In this document: piece after piece, positions 37,563 through 45,820 of the stretch | Position numbering within the stretch: position 1 is the stretch's first letter | How the letters are laid out: each line of letters opens with the position of its first letter | NCBI GenBank assembly: GCA_016187925.1 | Contig: JACPIS010000025.1 | Coordinates: 123,531-187,530 of the forward strand | Direction of reading: 5' to 3' | Source of the DNA: Opitutia bacterium | Lineage (GTDB): Bacteria; Verrucomicrobiota; Verrucomicrobiia; Opitutales; Opitutaceae | Length of the DNA stretch: 64,000 bases | Notes under the pieces: model-generated | Told to the model about the DNA's origin: nothing | The model's database searches: none | The model's input: the letters and a program-made list of their open reading frames with translations, nothing else | Made by a program: the position numbers and the translations under genes

Positions 37563-39053
37563 TCAGAATAATCCCAACAGCAGCGACGGCCAGAGGCCCA
37601 ACAGCAGCGACGGCCAGAGGCCGAACAGCACGAGCAGGCCCGCCGACACGAAGAGCGAAAGCGCCGCCAGCGGCGGCACCGGGATCCGCGCGGCACCATC
37701 CTTCGGCGCCGCGACCAGCGCCTGCTTCAGCACGACGAGATAGTAATACAGGGCCACGGCGCTGAGAAGAATGGCGAGGATCGCCAGCCAGCCCGCGGGA
37801 CCGGCCAGCCCGCCGAGCCGGAGCGCGGCGGCGAAGACGGAGAACTTGCCGAAGAAACCCGCCAGCGGCGGCACGCCCGCGAGCGACAGGATGAACACCG
37901 CGAGGCAGCCCGCGAGAAACGGCGAGCGCCGGTGCAACCCGGCGAGATCGGTGATCTGCTGGCAGCTGCCCGCGCGGTCGACCACGGCGATGACGCCGAA
38001 CGCGCCGACCGTCGCGAGACCGTAGGTGGCGGCGTAGTAGAAGAGCGGACCCGGGCCGGTGCGGCCCGCCGCGATCACGCCGAGCAGCAGCGCGCCAGCG
38101 TGGGCGATGGCGGAGTAGGCGAGCAGGCGGCGGACGTTCGTCTGGGCCAGCGCGCCGATGTTGCCGAGCAGCAGCGAGGCGGCGGCGATGAAGGCCACGA
38201 CCGGCGCCCAGCCGACCATGAGCGGCAGGTGCGCGGCGCTGCCGGCGGCCAGCCCGAGGCCGGTCCAGAGCAGGCGCGAGAAAAGCACGAAGCCCGCGAG
38301 TTTCGAGGCCGAGGCGATGAGCGCGGCGGACGGAGCGGGCGCGCCCTCGTAGGCGTCGGGCGCCCAGAGATGGAACGGCGCGGCGGCGGCTTTGAAGCCG
38401 AAGGCGACGAGCACCATCACGAGCGCCACCACCAGCAACGGGCTCACGCCCATGCCGGCGAGCCGCTCGGCGATCTCGGGGAAGTCGAGCGAGCCGGTCA
38501 GCCCGTAGAGCAGGCTGAAACCAAAGAGCATGAACGCCGCGGACATGCCGCCGAAGAGAAAATATTTCAACGCGGCCTCGGCCGACTTCGGACTGGTCTT
38601 CGCGAAGCCCGCCAGGATGTAGAGCGAGAGGCTGGCCAGCTCGACCGCGAGGAAGGCGACGAGCAACTGCTGCGCCCCCGCCATGAGCGTGAAGCCCGCC
38701 GTCGCGAACAGGAGCACGGCGACGTATTCGGCCGGGTGCCGCACCGGCTTCGCGGCGGGCAGCAAGCCGAGCGTAATCCACGCGAGACCCAGCACGCCGA
38801 GCCGGGTGGCGCGCGTGAGGCTGTCGAGCATCAGCACGCCGCCGAAGACATGGCCGGTCGCGCCGGCCGCCACGGTGCCGTAGAGTGCCGCGAGAAGCGC
38901 GACCTGCCCGGCCAGCGCGCTGCCGCGGAGGCGTTGCTCGGCGGAGCGGTTCTTGCCGCCAAAGAGATCGAGGCCGAGCACCACCAGCGCGCCGAGCGCG
39001 AGGGCGGTCTCAGGCAACAGGGCCCGGAAGAGTTCGGCGTAGTTCAAATTCAT
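37563..39053 (-). CDS. nuoN: NuoN, complex I membrane subunit
   Basis: A 496-residue antiporter-like subunit with about 14 membrane helices. FVAFGFKAAAAPFHLWAPDAYEGAP carries the conserved Lys helix, and LFGGMSAAFMLFGFSLLYG is typical of NuoN. It ends in a tandem GLWPSLLL repeat. The start overlaps the end of nuoM (ATGA). It is the last nuo gene. Confidence 0.95.
   Translation of the reverse strand: MNLNYAELFRALLPETALALGALVVLGLDLFGGKNRSAEQRLRGSALAGQVALLAALYGTVAAGATGHVFGGVLMLDSLTRATRLGVLGLAWITLGLLPAAKPVRHPAEYVAVLLFATAGFTLMAGAQQLLVAFLAVELASLSLYILAGFAKTSPKSAEAALKYFLFGGMSAAFMLFGFSLLYGLTGSLDFPEIAERLAGMGVSPLLVVALVMVLVAFGFKAAAAPFHLWAPDAYEGAPAPSAALIASASKLAGFVLFSRLLWTGLGLAAGSAAHLPLMVGWAPVVAFIAAASLLLGNIGALAQTNVRRLLAYSAIAHAGALLLGVIAAGRTGPGPLFYYAATYGLATVGAFGVIAVVDRAGSCQQITDLAGLHRRSPFLAGCLAVFILSLAGVPPLAGFFGKFSVFAAALRLGGLAGPAGWLAILAILLSAVALYYYLVVLKQALVAAPKDGAARIPVPPLAALSLFVSAGLLVLFGLWPSLLLGLWPSLLLGLF
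37573..37620. repeat. 24-bp tandem duplication in the nuoN 3' end
   Basis: Two perfect copies of a 24-bp unit (CCAACAGCAGCGACGGCC core) and the start of a third lie at the end of nuoN. In frame this duplicates the 8 residues GLWPSLLL at the C-terminus, so it keeps the reading frame. Confidence 0.9.
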
Positions 39054-40597
39054 GGCGTGCCTCCCTTCAGCGCCGCCTGGAAGAGCGGCGACTCGAGCGC
39101 CGGCTGGATCCAGCGCAGCAGCGAGTCGGGGTTGAGGCCGATGTAGACCGTCGCGGCGATCAGCAGCAGCGCTCCGGCCTTCTCGGGCCAGGTGATGGGC
39201 GGCAGCGGATGCGCGTGGAGCGGATCGGGGTAGGGCGCGACCGCTGGGCGCGCCGCAGAGTGGAGCGCGTTGGGGTCAACGCGCTCCGTCTTGCCGAAGA
39301 ACGAGACTTGGATGGCGCGCAGCGTGAAAGCCGCGGCGACCAGCACGCCGGTGGCGGCGACCAGAGCCCAGAGCGGCGAAGTTTTCCACACGCCGATGAG
39401 GATCGTCAGCTCGGCGGGGAAGCCGCTGAAGCCCGGCAGGCCCATCGAGGCGAGGCCGGCGATGACGAACACCACCGCGGCGAACGGCAGCAGGCGGTGG
39501 AGCGGCAGCGCGCGCAGGTCGGCCATCTGCCGGGTGTGCGTGCGCTCGTAGACAATGCGGCCGACGACGGCGAACAGCAGGCCGGCGATCACGCCGTGCG
39601 AAAACATCTGCAGCACCGCGCCGCTCACGGCCACGGGATTGGCGGCGGCGAGGCCGAGCAGCACGAAGCCCATGTGGCTCACGCTCGAGTAGCCGATGAC
39701 GAACTTGAAGTCCTCCTGCACCAGCGCCACGAGGCCGGCGTAGATGATGCCGATGATGGCCAACCAGGCGATAACCGGAGCGAAGTAAGCGAGGCCGACC
39801 GGAAACGTCGCCATCGCGACGCGCAGGCAGCCGTAGGCGCCGAGCTTCATGACGACGCCGGCGAGCAACATCGAGGCAGCGGTCGGCGCCGCGACGTGGC
39901 CGGTGGGTGCCCACGTGTGGAAGGGGAACAGGCCCGCCAGCACCGCGAAGCCCAGGAAGACCAGCGCGAACATGCCGAGCTGCTGGCCGCGGGTGAAGTT
40001 CACCGCGCTGGCCGCGAGGTCGCCGAGCGCGAAGCTGTGGCCGCCGCCCGCCGCGTAGGCCCAGAGCAGACCGGCGAGCACGAGCGCACTGCCCGCGAAC
40101 GAGTAGAGCACGAGTTTCATCGCGCCGTATTCGCGGTTGGTGGAGCCCCAGTTCGCGATGAGGAAATACTTCGGGACGATCGCGATCTCGTAGAACACGA
40201 AGAGCACGAACGCGTCGGCGCTCATGAACACGCCGTAAACGCCGCCGATGAGCGCGAGGTAGAGACCGAAGAACTCGCCGACGCGTTCCTCGATGTTCCA
40301 GGAGAACAACACGCCGGCCGTCGCGGCCAGGCCGGTGAGCACGAGCAGCGTCAGGCTGATGCCGTCGACCGCGAGATGATAGCGGATGCCCATCTCGGCG
40401 ATCCACGGTGCGTCGACGAGCGTCTGCAGGCCGGCTTGCGGCACGAAACCGACGGCCGCCCACAGCGTGAGGCCCCACGCGGTCAGCGCGGTCACGAGCG
40501 CGACGACGCGCGCGGCCACGGCGGAACGCGACCCGACGACCAGCGCGAGCAGGGCGCCGGTGAAGGTCACGTAGATGGTGCAGGGCAGGGCGGTCAT
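39050..40597 (-). CDS. nuoM: NuoM paralogue 2, complex I membrane subunit
   Basis: A 515-residue NuoM. AVDGISLTLLVLTG, FYEIAIVPKYFLI, FHTWAPTGHVAAPTAASMLLAGVVMKLG and YSSVSHMGFVLLG are family signatures, with conserved Glu and Lys in proton channels. Near residue 440 a palindromic repeat adds GKTERVDPNALHS between helices. It follows another nuoM at 40734-42257, so two NuoM chains are predicted. Confidence 0.93.
   Translation of the reverse strand: MTALPCTIYVTFTGALLALVVGSRSAVAARVVALVTALTAWGLTLWAAVGFVPQAGLQTLVDAPWIAEMGIRYHLAVDGISLTLLVLTGLAATAGVLFSWNIEERVGEFFGLYLALIGGVYGVFMSADAFVLFVFYEIAIVPKYFLIANWGSTNREYGAMKLVLYSFAGSALVLAGLLWAYAAGGGHSFALGDLAASAVNFTRGQQLGMFALVFLGFAVLAGLFPFHTWAPTGHVAAPTAASMLLAGVVMKLGAYGCLRVAMATFPVGLAYFAPVIAWLAIIGIIYAGLVALVQEDFKFVIGYSSVSHMGFVLLGLAAANPVAVSGAVLQMFSHGVIAGLLFAVVGRIVYERTHTRQMADLRALPLHRLLPFAAVVFVIAGLASMGLPGFSGFPAELTILIGVWKTSPLWALVAATGVLVAAAFTLRAIQVSFFGKTERVDPNALHSAARPAVAPYPDPLHAHPLPPITWPEKAGALLLIAATVYIGLNPDSLLRWIQPALESPLFQAALKGGTP
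39263..39286. repeat. GAGCGCGTTG palindrome inside nuoM
   Basis: A 24-bp palindrome with GAGCGCGTT/AACGCGCTC arms lies within the second nuoM gene and encodes ERVDPNAL on the minus strand. Similar sequence occurs in non-coding DNA at 62570-62593 and, partly, between nuoB and nuoC (about 49905-49975). Confidence 0.75.
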
Positions 40598-40733
40598 GAG
40601 TGAGCGGTAAGCAGTAAGCCGTAAGCCGTAGGCGCAGTGCGCTGGGCGGCTGCTGAAGCGTGCAGCGGCAGAAGTGCCGCGGACTGGCGCGGCATGGCAG
40701 GCTTAAAGCCTAAAGTTTTTCGCTGGTCACTTT

Positions 40734-42257
40734 TCATGGCAGATTCGCGACCCACGCGGTCACGAGCGGGTTGATGAGGCCGGCGAGCAGCTGCGGCACG
40801 ATGCCGAGGATGAACATCAGGGCGACGAGCGGCAGCAGCGTGACGACCTCGGTGGCGTCGAGGTCGCGGAACTTCACCCCGGCGCCGTTCGCCGGGCCGT
40901 GGAAGACGCGTTGCCAGAAGGTCAGCAGGAAGAGCGCGGTGGCCAGCAGGCCGAGGCAGGCGACTCCCGCGGCCCACGGTGCGAGGCCGAACACGCCGCG
41001 GAAGATCAGGAACTCGCCCACGAAGCCGTTGAGGCCCGGCAGGCCGAGCGAGGAGAACAGCGCGATGCCGCACAGCCCGGCGAAGACCGGGGCGGCCGTG
41101 CGCACGCCGCCGAAGTCATTCAGGCCGCGCCGGCCGTGGGCGCGGCTTTCCAGCACGCCGACGCCGAAGAACAGCGCGGCGGCGGACAGGCCGTGGTTGA
41201 ACAGCTGGAGGATCGTGCCGCTGAGCGCCGCGGTGGCGGACTCGCTGCCGGGGCGCGCCGTGGCGGTGACGGCGAAGAGCGCGAGCAGGCAGTAGCTCAG
41301 GTGGTTGACGGACGAGTAGGCGACCATGCGCTTGAGGTCGGTCTGGCGCAGCGCCGCGTAGGCGCCGAACACCACGCCGCCCAGCGCGAGCCAGAGCAGG
41401 CAGGGCGCGGCCGCGTGCAGCGGCGCGGGGAAGAGCGGCCAAAGGATGCGCAGGAAACCGTAGACGCCCATCTTCGACATCACGCCGGTGAGGAACATCG
41501 ACGTGCCGGTCGGCGCCTCGGCGTAGGCCGAAGGCAGCCAGGTGTGGAAGGGGAAGAGCGGCACCTTGACGGCGAGCCCGAGCAGCACGCCGAGGAAGAC
41601 CGCCTGCGGCCAGATGCCGCCGAGCCCCGCGAGCTGGCCGGCCAGCGTGCCCTCGCGGGCAAGCGCGGCCAGTTGGAGGAAGTCGAACGTGCCGGTGGCG
41701 GCGTAGAGCGCCGCGAAGCCCAGCAGCATGAACGCGCTGCCGCCGATGGTGTAGATGACGAACTGGTAGGCCGCGGCCGTCGCGTCCTTGCCGCCCCACA
41801 ATTTGATGAGGAAGAACGCCGGCACGAGGCTCAGCTCCCAGAAGATGAACCACGGGAAGAAATCCAGCGCGAGGAACACGCCGAGCGCGGCGCCCTGCAG
41901 CAGGAGGAAGAGCGCGGCGTGCAGCGCGGGCTGGCTCGCCTGCTTGCCGGTGCCGAAGAGCGCGACCGGGGCGATGATGCCGGTGAGCAACACCAGCACG
42001 AGGCTGAGGCCGTCGAGCCCGAGGTGATAGTTGACGTGCAGCGTCGAGATCCACGCGTGGTGCTCGACGAACTGCGGCGCGACGGCCGCGGGGTCGAAGT
42101 TGCAGAGCACCGTCGTGCCGAGCACGAGCGTCGAGAGGCTGAAGAACAGCGCGATGGTCCGGCTCAGTCCGGGCGCCAGCCGCGGCAGCGCGAAAAGCAG
42201 CACGGCGCCGGCCATGGGCGTGAAGACGAGCAGCGAGAGGAGCGGCAGGGAGTTCAT
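40734..42257 (-). CDS. nuoM: NuoM paralogue 1, complex I membrane subunit
   Basis: A 507-residue NuoM starting MNSLPLLSLLVFTP. LGLDGLSLVLVLLTG, WELSLVPAFFLIKLWGG, FHTWLPSAYAEAPTGTSMFLTGVMSKMG and YSSVNHLSYCLLALFAV are typical. The ATG at 42257 is preferred to the track start. It precedes a second nuoM with a 136-bp repeat-bearing gap. Two NuoM genes suggest a complex with a fourth pumping subunit. Confidence 0.94.
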   Translation of the reverse strand: MNSLPLLSLLVFTPMAGAVLLFALPRLAPGLSRTIALFFSLSTLVLGTTVLCNFDPAAVAPQFVEHHAWISTLHVNYHLGLDGLSLVLVLLTGIIAPVALFGTGKQASQPALHAALFLLLQGAALGVFLALDFFPWFIFWELSLVPAFFLIKLWGGKDATAAAYQFVIYTIGGSAFMLLGFAALYAATGTFDFLQLAALAREGTLAGQLAGLGGIWPQAVFLGVLLGLAVKVPLFPFHTWLPSAYAEAPTGTSMFLTGVMSKMGVYGFLRILWPLFPAPLHAAAPCLLWLALGGVVFGAYAALRQTDLKRMVAYSSVNHLSYCLLALFAVTATARPGSESATAALSGTILQLFNHGLSAAALFFGVGVLESRAHGRRGLNDFGGVRTAAPVFAGLCGIALFSSLGLPGLNGFVGEFLIFRGVFGLAPWAAGVACLGLLATALFLLTFWQRVFHGPANGAGVKFRDLDATEVVTLLPLVALMFILGIVPQLLAGLINPLVTAWVANLP

Positions 42258-42418
42258 GCGCTCAGGAAGGGGGTTGGCCGCAAAAAGGCGCAAAGATCAA
42301 AGTCCGCCGCGGGAGCGAGCAGTCTTGTAGGGGCGTGGCTTGTCCACGCCCGTTGGGCTTCCCAGAGGAGAAAGAGAACGAGCAAGAGAAAGAGGAAAGA
42401 AAGGGTCAGGGAGTTCAT
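42254..42418 (-). CDS. Possible small membrane ORF between nuoL and nuoM
   Basis: A 54-codon frame too short for the track as a separate entry. It starts with the same twelve bases as nuoM (ATGAACTCCCTG) and encodes a hydrophobic helix (LSFLFLLLVLFLLW), then repeat-derived sequence including a GGGCGTGG/CCACGCCC hairpin at 42331-42351. It ends on the nuoM start codon. It could be a partial duplication of the nuoM start disrupted by a repeat, or not be translated. Confidence 0.3.
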   Translation of the reverse strand: MNSLTLSFLFLLLVLFLLWEAQRAWTSHAPTRLLAPAADFDLCAFLRPTPFLSA

Positions 42419-44445
42419 CGGCCACCTCCCGTGAGGATGACGAGGAGCAGCAGGATCACGAAGCCGAGGGCGATGGCGCGCAGGTAGCCGTGGGCGTCGC
42501 CCGTCTGCGCCTTCGAGTAGAATTTGCCGAGCCAGCGCAGGTCCTCGCTGGCGGCGTTGAAGCCGGCGTTGAGGCCCTGTTCGTCGGTGTCGCGGTTGAT
42601 GAGGCCGGTGAACTCGCCGAGCCTGGCGAGCAGGGCCACGAGGCCGCCCCAGACGAAGCGGTCGAAGAAATCCGAGAGGAGCGCGAGGCCGTCGTTCAGC
42701 TTGAAGACCGTGGCCGCGTAGAGTTCGTCGAAACCCAGCCGGTTGCCCAAAGCGGCGAAGACGCCCGGGGTGCGCGTCTCGAGCGGGTCCTTGGCCGTGG
42801 CGGTGGGGCGGAGGGTGCGGCCGTAGAGGGCCCAGCCGGCGCCGAGGCCGAGGGCGACGAGCAGGACGGAGAGGCCCATCAGGCCGGCGCCCTCGAAGAG
42901 AGGGTGGCCGTGCACCTCGTGTTGGCCGAGCAGCTTCGCCTGCAGCCAGGGATAGGACGGCAGGTTGACGAGGCTCAGCAGCACGGCGCACGCGGCGAGC
43001 AGCACGAGCGGGAGCGTCATCGCCGCGCTGTTCTCATGGGCGTGCTCGGCGGCGGGCGAGCGCGGGCGGCCGAAGAAGGTCTCGCTCACGAGGCGGGTGT
43101 TGTAGAAAGCGGTGAGCACGACGCCCAGCAGCGCGGCGTAGAAGGGCAGGTGGGAGACCTCCCAGCCGTGCGCGGCGTGGAGGATGGCCTCCTTGCTCCA
43201 GAAACCGGAGAAGAACAGCGGCACGCCGACGAGCGCCATCGTGCCGATGGCGAAGGTGGCGAAGGTGACCTTCATGGGGCCGCGCAGGCCGCCGAGCGCG
43301 CGGATGTCCTGCTCGTGGTGCGCGGCGTGGATGACCGAGCCGGCTCCGAGGAAGAGCAGGGCCTTGAAAAACGCATGCGTCAGCAGGTGAAAGATGGCCG
43401 CGACCCAGGAGCCGACGCCGAGGGCGAGCATCATGTAGCCCAGCTGCGAGACGGTGGAGAAGGCGAGCACGCGCTTGATGTCGTTTTGCGCGACGGCGAT
43501 GAACGCGCCGAGCAGCGCCGTGATGGCACCGATGAAGGCCACGACCGTCAGCGCGTGCAGCGGGACGTGGGCGAGCAGCTGGTCGGCCATCATCAGCGGG
43601 TAGACGCGGGCGATGAGGAACACGCCGGCGGCGACCATCGTGGCCGCGTGGATGAGCGCGGAGACGGGCGTCGGGCCCTCCATGGCGTCGGGCAGCCAGA
43701 CGTGCAGCGGGAACTGGCCGGACTTGCCGATCGCGCCGCAGAAGATGAGCAGGCCGATGGCCGTGGAGAGCGCGAGGCCGCCGGCGACCGTCTGGCCCAG
43801 GAGCGACTGAAGCACGGCCGGCTCGAGCGCGCCGTGGCCGCCGTCGTAGAAGAGCAACGTGCCGCCGGAGTGTTGCAGCCAGAGCATGCCGAGCAGCAGG
43901 CCGAGGTCGCCGATGCGCGTTGTGATGAAGGCTTTTTTCGCCGCCGCGGCGGCGGACGGCTTGTGGAACCAGAAGCCGATGAGCAGATACGAGGCGAGGC
44001 CGACCAGCTCCCAGCAGATGAAGAGCAGCAGGAGGCTGTTGGCCACGACCAGGCCGAGCATCGCGGCGGCGAACAGGCTCAGGAAGCAGAAGAACTGTTT
44101 GTAGTTCGCATCCTCCTTCATGTAGCCGGTGCTGAAGATGAAGATCAGCAGGCCGACGAACGTGACCATCACGGCCATGAACGCCGTGAGCGGATCGAGC
44201 AGGAAGCCGAGCCGCAGCGCGCCGTTGCCGAGGTCGAACCAGTCGAAGTTGCTCACGAGCTTGGCCGCGGGATCGGCCAGCGCGGTCTGCAGCGCGAGGC
44301 AGGCCAGCACGAACGCCGCGCCCATCGCGCCGAGAGCGGCGCCCGCGGCGAGCTTGCGTCCGCCGCGCGGGGTCAGCGCGCCGACGGCCGCCGCCGCGAG
44401 CGGCAAGGCGGGGATGAGCCAGAGGTGTTGGGCGGAGAAAGTCAT
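42415..44445 (-). CDS. nuoL: NuoL, complex I membrane subunit
   Basis: A 676-residue NuoL with about 15-16 membrane helices; LLLLFICWELVGLASYLLIGFW, GNGALRLGFLLDPLTAFM and FPLHVWLPDAMEGPTPVSALIHAATMV are conserved. The C-terminal amphipathic helix region is about 30 residues longer than I recall for E. coli NuoL, counted from FDELY to the end. Extension of this helix is what a second NuoM would need. The 737-residue ORF opposite is a shadow. Confidence 0.95.
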   Translation of the reverse strand: MTFSAQHLWLIPALPLAAAAVGALTPRGGRKLAAGAALGAMGAAFVLACLALQTALADPAAKLVSNFDWFDLGNGALRLGFLLDPLTAFMAVMVTFVGLLIFIFSTGYMKEDANYKQFFCFLSLFAAAMLGLVVANSLLLLFICWELVGLASYLLIGFWFHKPSAAAAAKKAFITTRIGDLGLLLGMLWLQHSGGTLLFYDGGHGALEPAVLQSLLGQTVAGGLALSTAIGLLIFCGAIGKSGQFPLHVWLPDAMEGPTPVSALIHAATMVAAGVFLIARVYPLMMADQLLAHVPLHALTVVAFIGAITALLGAFIAVAQNDIKRVLAFSTVSQLGYMMLALGVGSWVAAIFHLLTHAFFKALLFLGAGSVIHAAHHEQDIRALGGLRGPMKVTFATFAIGTMALVGVPLFFSGFWSKEAILHAAHGWEVSHLPFYAALLGVVLTAFYNTRLVSETFFGRPRSPAAEHAHENSAAMTLPLVLLAACAVLLSLVNLPSYPWLQAKLLGQHEVHGHPLFEGAGLMGLSVLLVALGLGAGWALYGRTLRPTATAKDPLETRTPGVFAALGNRLGFDELYAATVFKLNDGLALLSDFFDRFVWGGLVALLARLGEFTGLINRDTDEQGLNAGFNAASEDLRWLGKFYSKAQTGDAHGYLRAIALGFVILLLLVILTGGGR

Positions 44446-44486
44446 GAAGGGTTCTCCGCGGATGGCGCGGGTAGGCGCGGATGGAT

Positions 44487-44715
44487 GGAGGGCTCAGCTC
44501 CCGCTGAGCCGCGGCCCAGCGGGAGCTGGGCCCTCCAATTGACCTGCTGGTAATCCGCGCTCATCCGTGAAATCCGTGGTTAAAAAATCGGCCCTGAATT
44601 GATGGCCACAAAGAGGCGCAAAGATCATCCGTCCGGCCGGTCAGGATTTCGCGTGCGCCTATCGGCGCCGTGGCGATGCACTGAGCAGGACGGACCATTT
44701 GATGTTTTTTGTGAC
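44487..44715. repeat. Palindromic elements between nuoK and nuoL
   Basis: A 50-bp near-perfect hairpin (44487-44536) has GGAGGGC/GCCCTCC outer and CAGCTCCCGCTG/CAGCGGGAGCTG inner arms. A second element (about 44600-44715) starts GGCCACAAAGAGGCGCAAAG and has TCCGTCC/GGACGGA inner arms. Together they fill most of the 279-bp spacer. No gene is supported. Confidence 0.75.
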
Positions 44716-44724
44716 AAATCATGG

Positions 44725-45036
44725 TCAGCCCTTGAGGCGGTTGGCTTCCTGCAGCCGGATGTTCTTCTGGTGGCGGTAGACCGCGATCACCAGCGCGAGG
44801 CCGACGGCTGCCTCGGCGGCGGCGACGGCGATGGAGAAGAGGACGAAGATCACGCCCGTGCCGGCGGCGGAGTGCGGGCCGTAGCGCCAGAACGCGATGA
44901 AGTTCAGGTTGGCCGCGTTCAGCATCAGCTCGATGCCCAGCAGCACGAGGATGGTGTTGCTGCGCGACAGCGCGCCGACAAGCCCGATGCTGAAGAGCAG
45001 GGCGGAGAGCGCGAGGCAGAGCTGCAGCGGGCTCAT
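44725..45036 (-). CDS. nuoK: NuoK, complex I membrane subunit
   Basis: A 103-residue NuoK with three membrane helices; LVGALSRSNTILVLLGIELMLNAANLNFIAF holds the conserved Glu in GIELML, and VAAAEAAVGLALVIAVYR the second Glu. Length is normal. It is encoded after nuoJ and before nuoL, with repeat-filled gaps on both sides. Confidence 0.96.
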   Translation of the reverse strand: MSPLQLCLALSALLFSIGLVGALSRSNTILVLLGIELMLNAANLNFIAFWRYGPHSAAGTGVIFVLFSIAVAAAEAAVGLALVIAVYRHQKNIRLQEANRLKG

Positions 45037-45069
45037 GAGGCACCTCCGATCTCAGACTGGCCGATGGGC

Positions 45070-45178
45070 CGCAAAGAGGCGCAAAAATCCAAGTCCGATG
45101 CGAAAGTTCGGACCGCGCGCCCATAGGCGCTGAGCGGACGTGCGGTGCCGTCGGACTTTTTGTGCCTTCTTGTGGCAG
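45070..45178. repeat. GCCGCAAAGAGGCGC palindrome between nuoJ and nuoK
   Basis: The left end, GCCGCAAAGAGGCGCAAAAA, and right end, TTTTTGTGCCTTCTTGTGGC, are inverted versions of each other, with AAGTCCGA/TCGGACTT just inside. It is the same family as the element at about 44600-44715 and the half-copy near 42275. It spans most of the nuoJ-nuoK gap. Confidence 0.75.
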
Positions 45179-45190
45179 AAAATGCAGGAC

Positions 45191-45709
45191 TCATGACGCG
45201 TCCTCCTTGCCGTCGGGGTGGTCGACCGAGGCCAGCACGACGGCGCCGAGCAGGGAGACCGTGAGCAGCAGGCCGACGATGAGCAGCGCCGCGGTGTGCG
45301 GGCCCATGAGCTGCGTGCCGAGATCGCGGACGGTCAGCTCGGGTGCCTGGGCGGCGGCGGGCACATCCAGCGGCGTGCCGAGGATGGCGCCGAGCAGCAC
45401 GCCCGCCACGCCCCCGCCGACGATCAGCCCGCTGATGAAGCGGCTGAGCGAGGGGAACTCGACCGGCGGCATCGGGTCGGCCTGGCGCGTGAGCAACACG
45501 GCGAAGAGCACGACCATCGAGATGGCGCCGACGTAGATGAGGATCTGCGCAAAGGCCACGAACTCCGCGCCGGCCCACAGGTAGAACGCCGCGATGCCGG
45601 TCCAGCTGCCGATGAGCAGCAGCGCGCTGTGGATCAGATTGCGCAGCGCCATCGCGACCGCGGCGGCGCCGAGGATGAGGCAGGCGATGAGAATGAGCGC
45701 GAGAGTCAC
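45191..45709 (-). CDS. nuoJ: NuoJ, complex I membrane subunit
   Basis: A 172-residue NuoJ with five membrane helices. NLIHSALLLIGSWTGIAAFYLWAGAEFVAFAQILIYVGAISMVVLFAVLL is the conserved core that includes the pi-bulge helix. It is typical in length. The 181-residue ORF that overlaps it in another frame is a shadow. Confidence 0.95.
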   Translation of the reverse strand: MTLALILIACLILGAAAVAMALRNLIHSALLLIGSWTGIAAFYLWAGAEFVAFAQILIYVGAISMVVLFAVLLTRQADPMPPVEFPSLSRFISGLIVGGGVAGVLLGAILGTPLDVPAAAQAPELTVRDLGTQLMGPHTAALLIVGLLLTVSLLGAVVLASVDHPDGKEDAS

Positions 45710-45734
45710 GGATGATTTTGGATTTACGACTTAT

Positions 45735-45807
45735 GATTTACGAATTGGCCGGGCTCCGCACTCTGCGCGGCATGGGCGGTCGCGGTGGGAATCGTAATTC
45801 GTAAATC
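45735..45807. repeat. GATTTACGAATT inverted repeat between nuoH and nuoJ
   Basis: Perfect 12-bp arms GATTTACGAATT (45735-45746) and AATTCGTAAATC (45796-45807), with extra ATTTACGA half-sites outside, make up the nuoH-nuoJ spacer. This is a repeat family different from those at the other nuo junctions. Confidence 0.8.
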
Positions 45808-45820
45808 GCTCTTCGTAATT

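Noticed and set aside
42340-44553. 737-residue ORF opposite nuoL
   Set aside because: It is antisense to NuoL and has Glu/Gly/Arg-rich low-complexity translation.
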